From an uncultured Bacteroidales bacterium (GTDB taxonomy: Bacteria > Bacteroidota > Bacteroidia > Bacteroidales > Paludibacteraceae): DNA of 64,000 bases. Where the stretch lies: the NCBI GenBank assembly GCA_902798015.1, contig CADBVL010000001.1, forward strand, positions 49,213 to 113,212, in the 5' to 3' direction. Made by a program: the position numbers and the translations under genes. Positions 38,398 to 47,918 of the stretch are shown here, in pieces (position 1 is the first letter of the stretch; the number at the start of each line of letters is the position of its first letter). The notes below the pieces were generated by a model. The model saw only the letters and a program-made list of their open reading frames with translations. It searched no databases and was not told where the DNA came from.

Positions 38398-40263
38398 ATG
38401 AGAAAAGCAATGCTTTTGACGCTGATGGCCCTGATGACGGCTGCGACGCTCTTTGCGCAACAGGACGGACGTACCTGCTCGCGCGCTATCCCGATGGAGA
38501 AAGATCCGGATAAGCCGTTCACGTATACCGTCTCATCCGCTTCACCTACTTCTCCGAAGGAGGTGTGGTTCTCGGCCATGACGTTTGATCTGCCGCTATC
38601 CGTTTATTTCGCGCCGGAAGGTGAACCGACTCCTCCAGCACCGGACGTAGAGATGGACTTCAGCTGTATATCCGGATACTACGAGAACGAGATCCTCTGT
38701 AGCCTCTTCTGCAAGACGGGAGGAAACAGCGGTATCGACATGAAAATGCCATATAAAGCGGTGCTGGAGAGCAAGACGCTGGACGACGGGAAGTTTGTCT
38801 ATTATATCCAATTGGGAGAACGCTACCGTAACCTCCTTCTGCAAATGGGTATCTCGGAAAACCTGAAAGTGGTAGTACGCGTAGTGTTCAAGTCCGCCGG
38901 AGTGCTCAAGCTGGCGCCGGATGATTTCTTTACCAACTGTATGGATAATGCGAAGTTTATCCAGGCCGGCGATACCGTCCAAGTAAAAGGCAAAGACAAA
39001 GACCGTCATGTGACCGTGCCTTACGTACAATGGCAGGAGGATACGATTGTCTATTCATGGACCGGTACGAAACCCTGCAAACTGGTAGTGGCCGCCACCG
39101 ATTGCGAATTCGACCCGACAGTCGATATAGCGAAACCGGAATTTGTGCAATTCAAAGAAATAGCACCGGGCGGGTCGCTCAAAGCCCGCGCGGAAGATAT
39201 CTACGAATGGGTACATAATAAAGAATTCCCGCCGCAAGCCGGTATGTATTTTGCGAAGTTCTATAGCGAGGCGGAAGGCGTGATGAAGATCACCAAAGCC
39301 CCGCAGGCGGCGCCGGAAGGAGGAGCTACCCTCATGCGCTTCGGTAACTCCTATGCGCTGGATGCTAACTCGCAAGCTATATATGCCATCCCGCGCTCTT
39401 GGAACGTAGATATCATCTTCTCTACGCCCACGGCGCATCTGTTCACGATGCAGTTCTCCACAACCGCTACGTTTGGCGAGGCGGATATATTAGCCACCTA
39501 TCCCTATTCGGCTACGAAGAACGGCAGATGGCTCGGTATTATGGGAAGCGAGATGGAGACGCTCTGGAAAAATATCCCGGCAAGCCGGCATTATATGTAT
39601 GTCCGCTTTATCTGTACCGAAGCCACTTCTATTACCGCCGACCGATGGGCTATCTCGGAATGCTATGAGAAAACAGCGAAATTTACCGTGCAGCCCGAAC
39701 AAACCATTACAGTCAAAAGGACATCTGCCGAAGTCTATCGGTTCTCCTATCCGCAATGGAAGGGAGGAGATATGACGATTAATTTTGCCATAAATTCGGA
39801 CTGCGAGGTATATATTGCTGACACATGCGGTATGACGCGCACCAAGAAAGATGCACCGTATTGGCTGAAATACAAGGAGATTGTCAAAAGCTCAAAGCCG
39901 CTGGTAATAGAAGCCGGGGAAATAGAATCATGGAAGGATCGTATCGATGAAGAAGGCTGTTTCTATGGCTTATTCTATACAACCGCAAGCAGCACCACCC
40001 GTAACCTCACCTTCACAACCAATGCGCCGGAGGAGAAAGACCCTGTCTATCCGGCAGCAACGATAGTAGTAGCATGCGACGACGAAAAAAAGCCTTTCGT
40101 TCAGGTGAACGAAGTGCAAACGATTACCATCAAAAATGAGGCAGGATCGGTAGTAAAAACTATTCCGGATGCGCAACCGGAAACCAAGTATTCCCTCTCC
40201 GAATTGCCCGCCGGAAAATACACATTAGTTGGACAAACGGAAGAAATAGTTGTAAATTTGTAG
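38398..40263 (+). CDS. Exported protein with degenerate T9SS type A-like tail
   Basis: A 621-residue protein with signal peptide MRKAMLLTLMALMTAATLFA. Repeated beta-rich units occur, each with a pattern like TVQVKGKDKDRHVTVPYVQW and AKFTVQPEQTITVKRTSAEV, related to the repeats of the 1,670-residue protein. The C-terminus (TITIKNEAGSVVKTIPDAQP, then LSELPAGKYTLVGQTEEIVV) has the outline of a T9SS type A sorting domain. A surface location is inferred. No catalytic motif is visible. It is the last gene before a new promoter at 40291. Confidence 0.75.
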   Translation: MRKAMLLTLMALMTAATLFAQQDGRTCSRAIPMEKDPDKPFTYTVSSASPTSPKEVWFSAMTFDLPLSVYFAPEGEPTPPAPDVEMDFSCISGYYENEILCSLFCKTGGNSGIDMKMPYKAVLESKTLDDGKFVYYIQLGERYRNLLLQMGISENLKVVVRVVFKSAGVLKLAPDDFFTNCMDNAKFIQAGDTVQVKGKDKDRHVTVPYVQWQEDTIVYSWTGTKPCKLVVAATDCEFDPTVDIAKPEFVQFKEIAPGGSLKARAEDIYEWVHNKEFPPQAGMYFAKFYSEAEGVMKITKAPQAAPEGGATLMRFGNSYALDANSQAIYAIPRSWNVDIIFSTPTAHLFTMQFSTTATFGEADILATYPYSATKNGRWLGIMGSEMETLWKNIPASRHYMYVRFICTEATSITADRWAISECYEKTAKFTVQPEQTITVKRTSAEVYRFSYPQWKGGDMTINFAINSDCEVYIADTCGMTRTKKDAPYWLKYKEIVKSSKPLVIEAGEIESWKDRIDEEGCFYGLFYTTASSTTRNLTFTTNAPEEKDPVYPAATIVVACDDEKKPFVQVNEVQTITIKNEAGSVVKTIPDAQPETKYSLSELPAGKYTLVGQTEEIVVNL

Positions 40264-40290
40264 AAAAATCGACAAAAAACAACAAAATAT

Positions 40291-40321
40291 TTGTGTAATT
40301 GAAAACTTTTTATTATCTTTG
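40291..40321 (+). promoter_or_regulatory. Promoter of the second part of the surface cluster
   Basis: TTG at 40291-40293 and TATCTTTG at 40314-40321, spaced 20 bp. The following leader begins GCGCCC and has the weak arms CGCGTATATGCG and GCACGTGTAC. Confidence 0.75.
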
Positions 40322-40362
40322 CGCCCTGAATATTCGCGTATATGCGTAATGCACGTGTACAT

Positions 40363-41544
40363 ATGAGATTTTGCTTGCCGCTCATCGGCTTGTTGATGCT
40401 GTGTATGGGGGTGTCTGCTGCCGTTACGGAGAAAGCCGGAACGACGATAGCCAATGCCCCGTATATCACGGACACCATGCTGTTGGAGGTCCAGAGCGGC
40501 GCGAACTATATCCGTATTGAGCCCAAGCGTCTGCTGGCGACGGTGAAGTATCTGCCGGATGCGCCATTCGGTCCTATCCCTGCGGCGTTGCTGATGGGTG
40601 ATACATTGCCGGCACAGACGTATTTTGAAGACTGCTTGATGGGATGGATTTGGACGATCCCGGAGAGCGAGACGACGGCGTTGGTGGAAATTGTGGCTCA
40701 TGAACCTGCGCTGATTAAGGCCTGCCCGATGATACAGACTATCGAAGAGCGTATTGCCGAGACGGCATGCGACAGCTTTGTTTATGAGGGCACCAAATAT
40801 ACGGAGAGCGGTGAATACATCGTGAAGACGGAGAAATTGCCGTCCGGAGACAAGCAGGTGACGATCCTCGATCTTAAGATCAATCATACGAAGTATGAAG
40901 AGGAGACAGCGTCACAATGCTTCTCTTATACCGGTCCGTCCGGGAAGGTCTATCGCGAGAGCGGAGACTATATGGATACGGTGCCGATGGGCAATGGATG
41001 CAACCGCATCACGACGCTGCATCTGACGATTAAGACCGACGAGTGCTACGATGCCGATACGGTATTCTTCTGTACCGGATTCAATACCATCCATGACGAG
41101 GTGATTAGCGAGGGATATCTCCGTCGCTATCGTCCGTATGTGTTCCAGTCGCCTTCGGAATGGGATTATATGGAGGGTGTGATCCTGGCCGGAGAGCATG
41201 ACCGTACGTTGCTGGATCTGAAGCGCGCCGAGACCAATCTCTATGACCACTATGTGAAAGAGTTGACGCCGATCACCTCCATCCGATGGAGTGTGCAGTA
41301 TGACGGTCAAGGCCAATATGTGCCTCTGACGGTGTCGAACGAGCCGCAATGGGTAGCGACCGGTCATGTGGCGGTACAGATCTATTTCCTCTGCGGCGAG
41401 ATGTATGATACCGAATTCCCTACCGATATTGACCTGCTGCCGACGGATGTCGTTCCGACCAAGCGATTGGAGAACGGCCGCGTGGTGATTATCCGTAGCG
41501 GTGCGAAATACGATATGTTAGGAACCAAAATAACCGGCCGATAA
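40363..41544 (+). CDS. Exported protein with short shared C-terminal tail (unknown)
   Basis: A 393-residue protein with signal peptide MRFCLPLIGLLMLCMGVSA; the start at 40363 is preferred because the upstream in-frame ATG at 40342 lies close to the expected transcription start. Two repeats carry Cys pairs and the pattern ACDSFVYEGTKYTESGEYIV, then SQCFSYTGPSGKVYRESGDY, resembling the gliding-motility/adhesin-like domains of Bacteroidota. The chain ends KRLENGRVVIIRSGAKYDML, the short tail shared with the giants. Function unknown; likely surface or periplasmic. Confidence 0.75.
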   Translation: MRFCLPLIGLLMLCMGVSAAVTEKAGTTIANAPYITDTMLLEVQSGANYIRIEPKRLLATVKYLPDAPFGPIPAALLMGDTLPAQTYFEDCLMGWIWTIPESETTALVEIVAHEPALIKACPMIQTIEERIAETACDSFVYEGTKYTESGEYIVKTEKLPSGDKQVTILDLKINHTKYEEETASQCFSYTGPSGKVYRESGDYMDTVPMGNGCNRITTLHLTIKTDECYDADTVFFCTGFNTIHDEVISEGYLRRYRPYVFQSPSEWDYMEGVILAGEHDRTLLDLKRAETNLYDHYVKELTPITSIRWSVQYDGQGQYVPLTVSNEPQWVATGHVAVQIYFLCGEMYDTEFPTDIDLLPTDVVPTKRLENGRVVIIRSGAKYDMLGTKITGR

Positions 41545-41548
41545 GACA

Positions 41549-42835
41549 ATGCGAACTGCCAAATGGATCATAGGATTGCTGCTCTTGCTCCCGCTCAATG
41601 CGATGGCGCAAGCAACGTCATGCGCGGACGACGAGTTCTGGAAGATATACAAGGACTCGCTGCCCAAGACGTACTGCGAGTGCACCTATAATACGACGCC
41701 GTTTGCCTTCCCGATTGATACGGTATTGACGGAACCGGTATGGTTCTCGGCTACGATGAATGATATCAAGCAGGGAATCTCGGCTTACTGGTTCTCGGAG
41801 GACTCCGTAGTGATGGATGTCTATGCGTTCTGCATCAGCCATCGTCCCGCCTTCTCGATGATCGTGGCGCCGAACCGTATGTATGAGATGCCGGTGGAGG
41901 AAATCAATAAGCGACTGAGCGAACTGCCCGGTAGCGCGGAATATCTCAAGAACCTTGAGCCGCGGATGCATGTCTATACGGTCCATGGAGGGGTAGGTCA
42001 TGTATATTGCTATCCGTACAACCAGGGCCCGCACTCGACTTGTGAGAAGGCGCTGGAGCTGCGCTCATGGATGACCTATGTATGCGAGGAGACGGAGAAT
42101 GTATATCGTCTGCCGGCAAACAAGATCCCTGCGAAAGGCAAAGCCTTTCTGCGCTGGATCCATAAGCCTGAGCATTCGAATCTTAAGTGTAAGCCGGCTG
42201 ACATCCGTCTGGCCTTGGATAGTTGTGATGGACAAGAAGTAGGTCGTACCACGCTGACCGATTCGCTGCATGTATATGTATTCGATTCCGCTATGTTGGT
42301 AGATGCACGCAGCGCCGGAAGAGATGTATGGGTACATGTGTCGCATGAAGAGGGTATAGTCGGTCGCTTATGCTACTATGCTAATCCGAAATATGCGGAA
42401 GGAGCGTCCGATATCAATGAGTCGACCTGTTTAGGTAAGACGCTGACCGTCAACGGACGCGAGTATGCTTCGGATACCTCGTTTATCGAAGGCGTATATG
42501 TAGATCGCGATACATTATTGACGCAACATGTGACGCTCGTCTTTACGGAGCCGACGCCGATATACGACACCGTACTGGTTGACCCGAAAGACTTGAAACG
42601 GGGCGTAGTACATAACCTCACGGGGGCGGTGCTGTTCAACTACGGCGATACGACGATTGATGTAGTGGTGCCGAACCAATGTACCAAGCGCTATCAGGTG
42701 ACGGTGAAGGATCCTACCCCCGTGGAGAATGTGGATGCGGAGCAGAAAGGCGCACGCAAACAGATACAGAATGGAAGAATAATCATCTTTGTTGATGAGC
42801 GAAAATACAATATCGTAGGACAACAAATTGATTAG
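41549..42835 (+). CDS. Exported protein with short shared C-terminal tail (unknown)
   Basis: A 428-residue protein with signal peptide MRTAKWIIGLLLLLPLNAMA. The mature chain is Cys-rich (CADDEFWKIYKDSLPKTYCE, then CEKALELRSW and STCLGKTLTVNGREY) and beta-rich. It ends KQIQNGRIIIFVDERKYNIV, aligning with the tails of its neighbour and both giants. It starts 4 bp after the previous gene, so the two are coupled. No enzyme motif was found. The segment STCLGKTLTVNGREYASDTS resembles the Cys-containing repeat of the preceding protein. Confidence 0.75.
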   Translation: MRTAKWIIGLLLLLPLNAMAQATSCADDEFWKIYKDSLPKTYCECTYNTTPFAFPIDTVLTEPVWFSATMNDIKQGISAYWFSEDSVVMDVYAFCISHRPAFSMIVAPNRMYEMPVEEINKRLSELPGSAEYLKNLEPRMHVYTVHGGVGHVYCYPYNQGPHSTCEKALELRSWMTYVCEETENVYRLPANKIPAKGKAFLRWIHKPEHSNLKCKPADIRLALDSCDGQEVGRTTLTDSLHVYVFDSAMLVDARSAGRDVWVHVSHEEGIVGRLCYYANPKYAEGASDINESTCLGKTLTVNGREYASDTSFIEGVYVDRDTLLTQHVTLVFTEPTPIYDTVLVDPKDLKRGVVHNLTGAVLFNYGDTTIDVVVPNQCTKRYQVTVKDPTPVENVDAEQKGARKQIQNGRIIIFVDERKYNIVGQQID

Positions 42836-42888
42836 AAATCAAATAACAACTAATTAACTCTATTTATTAACTAACAACAATCAATCAC

Positions 42889-45800
42889 ATGAAGAAGTTT
42901 TTCTTACTTATCATGGCGTCGATGATGACCGTCTTTATGATGGCCGCTGGAACAGGCGATGGTAGTACCAAAGCCAATGCCATTGAATTTGATTGGGACA
43001 AGGGGATTACGCATGACGGAGGAACACTCTGGTATCGCGTGGATCTGGCACCGCTGTACGACGAGGAGAACCCCTCGTTGACGCTGTACCTGACCAACCC
43101 GAGTAATGAAGTTGGCACGTCTGTCGATGTCAGCATGCAGGCTACCGTAGCCGGTCAGTCGGAGTCGAAAGACTACACGATTGCTGCACGTCAGTACAAG
43201 ACTTACACGGCCAATGCTTCGATGCTGGTTCGCATGAAACAGACGGAGATCTTCTTGACCCTTACCTCAAATGGTAAAATCAAACTGAGCGCTAAGGTGT
43301 TTGAATCCGCAGATCTGGATGAGACCTGTAAAGATGCTCGTGTGTTGAAGTGGAACACGGTAACCACGCAGAACCCGATGTATTCGGCATGGTGGAAAGT
43401 GGATCTCACGCCGGTGAAGAATGCAACCAAGAAGGATGCAAAGATCACGTTGACCAACACCGGTTCGAAGACCGTGAACCTGAAGATTGGTCAGTCGCTC
43501 GACTGCCCGTCGTCCGGTTTGACCAAGCGTGAGTTCCAACTTGCTCCGGGTAAATCCGTTGAGGACACCATTCCGCAAGCAATGATCAAGAGCGTTCAAC
43601 CCGATGAACTCTATTTCGGCGTTGAGAACGTAGAATCGCAGGTAAGCCTATTGGTAGAGCTGGTTGACCAACCCGCTGAGCCGATTATCCCTGCTACCGC
43701 TGCGTTTGAGCCGCTGCACGTAACCGACACCTTCGTTATCGCTGCAGGCAAGCACTACTATCAGATCAGCGTAGCTGAGATGCGCGACACCGCGAAGTAT
43801 GAGCCGGAGTTCACCTATCGTAACTTAGGCGCAGTAGATGCAAAAGTATCGGTGAAGATGGCGTTCGAAGTACCGGCTTTCGGTACCAGCAACACGGAGT
43901 ATGAGTTGGCTGCTAACGGTGGCGAAGAGATTGTGGTTTACAAGAAGAACATGCTCGAGGGTTTGAGCGAAGACATCAAGTTCATCTACCTGCTCACCGA
44001 GTGCGACCAAGACATTAACTTCTACGGCCGTTTCAAACACGTACGTGAGGGTAAGGCTTGTAAGACCAATATCGACTTTAACTGGGAGACCGGTCATACA
44101 CAAGAGGCTCGTACCACGCAGTGGTATGCGATCAATGTAACGGACGCTCGTGATAACCTCAAAGACATTGTGGTTCACCTGCTCAACCAAGGTACAGCTT
44201 CGGCTACGGTAAAGGCTTCGATGGCATTCTCCTGCCCGTATATCGATGTACAGGAGATTACCCGTACAATCGCTGCGGACGGTAAGGAAGTATCCCGCCG
44301 TCTCGGCTACTCGACCTATGCAATGTTGTCCGATACTGTTTGGATTGGTTTGGAAACCAGCCAGGATATTAAATTCTGGGCTACCACGGTACCTGCTCAG
44401 ACCAAAGAGCCGGATGAGGCTTGTTTGAACGCAGTAGAATTCAACTGGAAGGACGGCGTACTGCAGAATGCTGAAGATACCGTTTGGTATAAGATTGGTA
44501 TGGACTCGGTGAAGACGCTGAAGAACTTCCCGACGGTATTCGTGCAGAACCTCAGCAGCACCAACGCTGTGAACATCACGGCTGAGTTGTCGCTGGAGTG
44601 CCCGGATTCAATTGAGAATGAGTCCCGCAAACTGACGATTGCTGCTAACGGCTCGTACAGCAAGCAGCTCTCGCGTAATATGTTTGAGAATATCTCGCAA
44701 GACACCATCTATCTGCGCATCATCACGACGGAGCAAATCAAGGTTCAGATCCGTCTGACCGAAGAGGCAGAAGGTGCAAGCTGCTCGTCTGCTATTCCGT
44801 TCAACTGGGTTAGCGGCAATACGCAGAAGGCGAATGAGGATCTCTGGTATGTAGTTGACCTGCGCCAAGTAATGCAGGATGGCAATGACCTGAAACTGCA
44901 CTTGGAGAACCGCGACAACGAGCAATGCAAGGGTGTGATCCAATTGTCATATGGTTGCCCGGTTGATGAAGCACCGTCTATCCAGGACTTCACGCTGGCT
45001 GGTAAAGCTACGAAGACTGTTACCATTGAGAACAGCGCATTGGATATGCTTTCTGACAGTGTTATCTATGTGAACCTGCAAGGAACGACCGGACTCCGCT
45101 TCTGGGCTGACACGCTCGAAGTTGAGCCGTTTGACCCCATCTCCGGCGAAGGTATCACTCTCACTGAGTTGAAGTGGGATGAGCTCTATGAGCAGAAGAC
45201 CGATACCGCATGGTATATCATCCCGCAATCGGAGATCGAAAAGGTTCGCAATATGGAAGAGAAGAAGAAACCGGTTGCACATCTGATTAACCTCGGTGCT
45301 GCGAATACGATCAAGGTTGAGGCTGCGTTTGCCTTCCCGATCACGAAGAAGATGATGACCAAGAGCCAGGCGGTCAAGGCTAATCAACACTTCACCGACA
45401 CGATTCCTGCCGGTACGTTTGACCAATTGCTGAAGAAAGACTCGGTTATCATTCGCATCACCCGTCCGGTTGGTTCGGCTGACTTCCAGTTCAAGGCAGA
45501 GCTTGTGAAAGCATTTAGCGGTAATGACCGTAAAGATGCACTCCCTGTTCGTCTGGGCGAGCGCCTGACGCAATCTCCGAATACCATCATATGGTATAAG
45601 GTGAAGACGGCTGATCTGAAGAAAGACAAAGACCTCTACAACAAGAAACTTTGGGTTTCCGCTAAGAACGCTGGTGCAGGTGACGCTAAGGTTACCGTAC
45701 ATGTTTACGAAGGTCTGAATTCTCAAACGGATATGTTTGAGGAGTACGGTCTGGGTGATTACAGAGAGCGTACGATCAAGAAAGGCCAGGGCAAGTCGCA

Positions 45801-47901
45801 TAACGTACCCGCACAAGCTATTTACGCTGTAGGCGATGTAGAACTCTACATCCAGGTTCAAACGACTGACTCGCTCGTATTCGAGACCAAGTTCGTCGGC
45901 GAGTACGCAGCTCAAGCCGTTGATCCTGAGCAGGCTAAGGCTAAATTGGTTGTACCGAACGTAGACTACGTGATTCCGGGCGACAACCAAGCTCACTGGT
46001 ATCAGGTATGTATCCCGTATATCCGTAACAACTACAAATATGTACACGCAAGCACGCTGGTATATGAGTTGGACGGTACGGCTACTATCGAGGCTACCGC
46101 TACGCTGCAAGACGAGATGGATTGCGCTATGCCGGTTCGCAAACGTACGATCAATAAGAGCAACAAGCACTATAAAGGCGAGAAACTGCTGAGTGACCTG
46201 TTGGCGAAGGGTATCAAGAAAGCTGTTAAACATGACTTTGATATCACTTCGTTCCAAGAGCAGTTCATCGACAGCATGCTGCATCGCTATGTAACGGCTG
46301 ATTCGATTACGGCATATGTACGCATCAAGAGTGATAGAGCGATTAAGGTTCGTTTGAACATGCCGCAAACAACCGGTGACGACTGCCTCAACGCAATGTC
46401 GTTCGACTGGGAGCATGGTAATGTCAATCCGAAAGATCAACATACCTGGTATGTAGTTGCACTGGATACCACGGCATTGTATCAGGAGAACAAGAGTCTG
46501 CGTCTCCATGTGGACAACTGGTCTGATACGGCTTCTGTCGATGCAACGGCTACGCTCTACTTCCAATGTGGCGGTGAGCCAGTAGCGCCGACAATTAGCA
46601 AGACGATCCCTGCCGGCGACAGCCTGAAGAAAGATATCTCTATCGACTTCATCAAGGCTTCCAGCCCGCAACTGATGTTCATCGAGTTCAACTCGACACA
46701 GACAACGCATATCTGGATCGAGAAGGTAGATGTAAAACGCGACACCGTTGAGGTGGATACCACGTTCTATGTATGTAAGGGCGCTACCGTTTTAGGTAAG
46801 GTCATCGACCTAGATACTGACTGGAACGACACGGTTCGTGATATCAAGGACGAAGAGAAACTCGCGTTGTACGACTCGATTACTTATATCCATGCGATCG
46901 TTCTCCGCGAGCCGAAGGTATATGACTTCTCGTCTCAGGTGAACATCAAGCGCAATGCACCGCTCGACCTTACTGCTGCTGACACTTGGGTGAAAGCTCA
47001 GTATGCTGCCGATGACACCAAACTGATTCAGAATGTAACGGATATCAAATGGCAATACGCTGTATACAGCAATCCTACCTACATCGATATCGACCTGGCA
47101 AATCCGCCTACGCTGGCTGCCGAGCGTATCAATGTGAAGTATATTGCTACTACAGAATGTGAGAATACGGTAGATACGCTGCATATGAATATTGCACGTG
47201 ATACCTTGGAGAAAGATACCTGTAACTTCTTCTTCTGGGATGAGACAGACTCGCTCTATATCCTCCCGACGACTGCAAATCCTGACTCTGCTATCTATCC
47301 GGGTGGCGCAGCATGGGGTGACAGTATCATCTACCTCAGCCTCGCGTTGACCAATCCGGCAAATATGGATCTGCTCGCGATTGCAAAGTATGGCAACCGT
47401 CTGTTGCTCATCAACCGTTGGGACTTCGCTAAGAATGGCTTTGAGACTGAGCCGCTCTATACCACCGGTGGTGATGTAGTAGTTGAGTGGTTCAACGCTA
47501 ACGATCCGGAGCATCCGGTAGCAGAGGGCTATTCGTATAATAACGCAGATGGTAGTCCGCTCGTAGGCACCTTCTACGCGGTTATCACCGTTAAGGGCGA
47601 TGGTCCTTGCGGACTCTACGGTCGCACGATAGACCTCGTATGCGGTCCTGTAGCTGCCGGACTGGCTCCTGCTCTCGCTCCGAGCATTGCAATGCCGGGT
47701 GAGGATATCAAAGTCATCAACCTCGATCCGGAGAAAGAAACCATCATCCGTATCTTTACGACCGAGGGCCTGCTCCAGCATACGTACAACGTACGCGGAC
47801 AAGAGACCTTCACGATTAAGGCTGCGAATGATCACGGCTTCTACCTGGTAGAGCTGTTGAGCGGCGAAGAGAAGTCCACCTTACGTTATATCGTTAAATA
47901 A
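42889..47901 (+). CDS. 1,670-residue T9SS cargo protein with about ten tandem domains
   Basis: Signal peptide MKKFFLLIMASMMTVFMMAA. About ten tandem domains of roughly 115-150 residues follow, most opening with CxxAxxFxW-G and holding a WYxV/I motif (CLNAVEFNWKDG...VWYKIG, CSSAIPFNWVSG...LWYVVD, CLNAMSFDWEHG...TWYVVA). They resemble PPC-like (pre-peptidase C-terminal) beta-sandwiches. The C-terminus has a clear T9SS type A sorting domain: DIKVINLDPEKETIIRIFTT, then GFYLVELLSGEEKSTLRYIV. It should therefore be exported across the outer membrane and anchored or released at the surface. It precedes the barrel gene by 17 bp, suggesting a joint unit. Confidence 0.88.
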   Translation: MKKFFLLIMASMMTVFMMAAGTGDGSTKANAIEFDWDKGITHDGGTLWYRVDLAPLYDEENPSLTLYLTNPSNEVGTSVDVSMQATVAGQSESKDYTIAARQYKTYTANASMLVRMKQTEIFLTLTSNGKIKLSAKVFESADLDETCKDARVLKWNTVTTQNPMYSAWWKVDLTPVKNATKKDAKITLTNTGSKTVNLKIGQSLDCPSSGLTKREFQLAPGKSVEDTIPQAMIKSVQPDELYFGVENVESQVSLLVELVDQPAEPIIPATAAFEPLHVTDTFVIAAGKHYYQISVAEMRDTAKYEPEFTYRNLGAVDAKVSVKMAFEVPAFGTSNTEYELAANGGEEIVVYKKNMLEGLSEDIKFIYLLTECDQDINFYGRFKHVREGKACKTNIDFNWETGHTQEARTTQWYAINVTDARDNLKDIVVHLLNQGTASATVKASMAFSCPYIDVQEITRTIAADGKEVSRRLGYSTYAMLSDTVWIGLETSQDIKFWATTVPAQTKEPDEACLNAVEFNWKDGVLQNAEDTVWYKIGMDSVKTLKNFPTVFVQNLSSTNAVNITAELSLECPDSIENESRKLTIAANGSYSKQLSRNMFENISQDTIYLRIITTEQIKVQIRLTEEAEGASCSSAIPFNWVSGNTQKANEDLWYVVDLRQVMQDGNDLKLHLENRDNEQCKGVIQLSYGCPVDEAPSIQDFTLAGKATKTVTIENSALDMLSDSVIYVNLQGTTGLRFWADTLEVEPFDPISGEGITLTELKWDELYEQKTDTAWYIIPQSEIEKVRNMEEKKKPVAHLINLGAANTIKVEAAFAFPITKKMMTKSQAVKANQHFTDTIPAGTFDQLLKKDSVIIRITRPVGSADFQFKAELVKAFSGNDRKDALPVRLGERLTQSPNTIIWYKVKTADLKKDKDLYNKKLWVSAKNAGAGDAKVTVHVYEGLNSQTDMFEEYGLGDYRERTIKKGQGKSHNVPAQAIYAVGDVELYIQVQTTDSLVFETKFVGEYAAQAVDPEQAKAKLVVPNVDYVIPGDNQAHWYQVCIPYIRNNYKYVHASTLVYELDGTATIEATATLQDEMDCAMPVRKRTINKSNKHYKGEKLLSDLLAKGIKKAVKHDFDITSFQEQFIDSMLHRYVTADSITAYVRIKSDRAIKVRLNMPQTTGDDCLNAMSFDWEHGNVNPKDQHTWYVVALDTTALYQENKSLRLHVDNWSDTASVDATATLYFQCGGEPVAPTISKTIPAGDSLKKDISIDFIKASSPQLMFIEFNSTQTTHIWIEKVDVKRDTVEVDTTFYVCKGATVLGKVIDLDTDWNDTVRDIKDEEKLALYDSITYIHAIVLREPKVYDFSSQVNIKRNAPLDLTAADTWVKAQYAADDTKLIQNVTDIKWQYAVYSNPTYIDIDLANPPTLAAERINVKYIATTECENTVDTLHMNIARDTLEKDTCNFFFWDETDSLYILPTTANPDSAIYPGGAAWGDSIIYLSLALTNPANMDLLAIAKYGNRLLLINRWDFAKNGFETEPLYTTGGDVVVEWFNANDPEHPVAEGYSYNNADGSPLVGTFYAVITVKGDGPCGLYGRTIDLVCGPVAAGLAPALAPSIAMPGEDIKVINLDPEKETIIRIFTTEGLLQHTYNVRGQETFTIKAANDHGFYLVELLSGEEKSTLRYIVK

Positions 47902-47918
47902 GAATAGGAGGTAGCACA

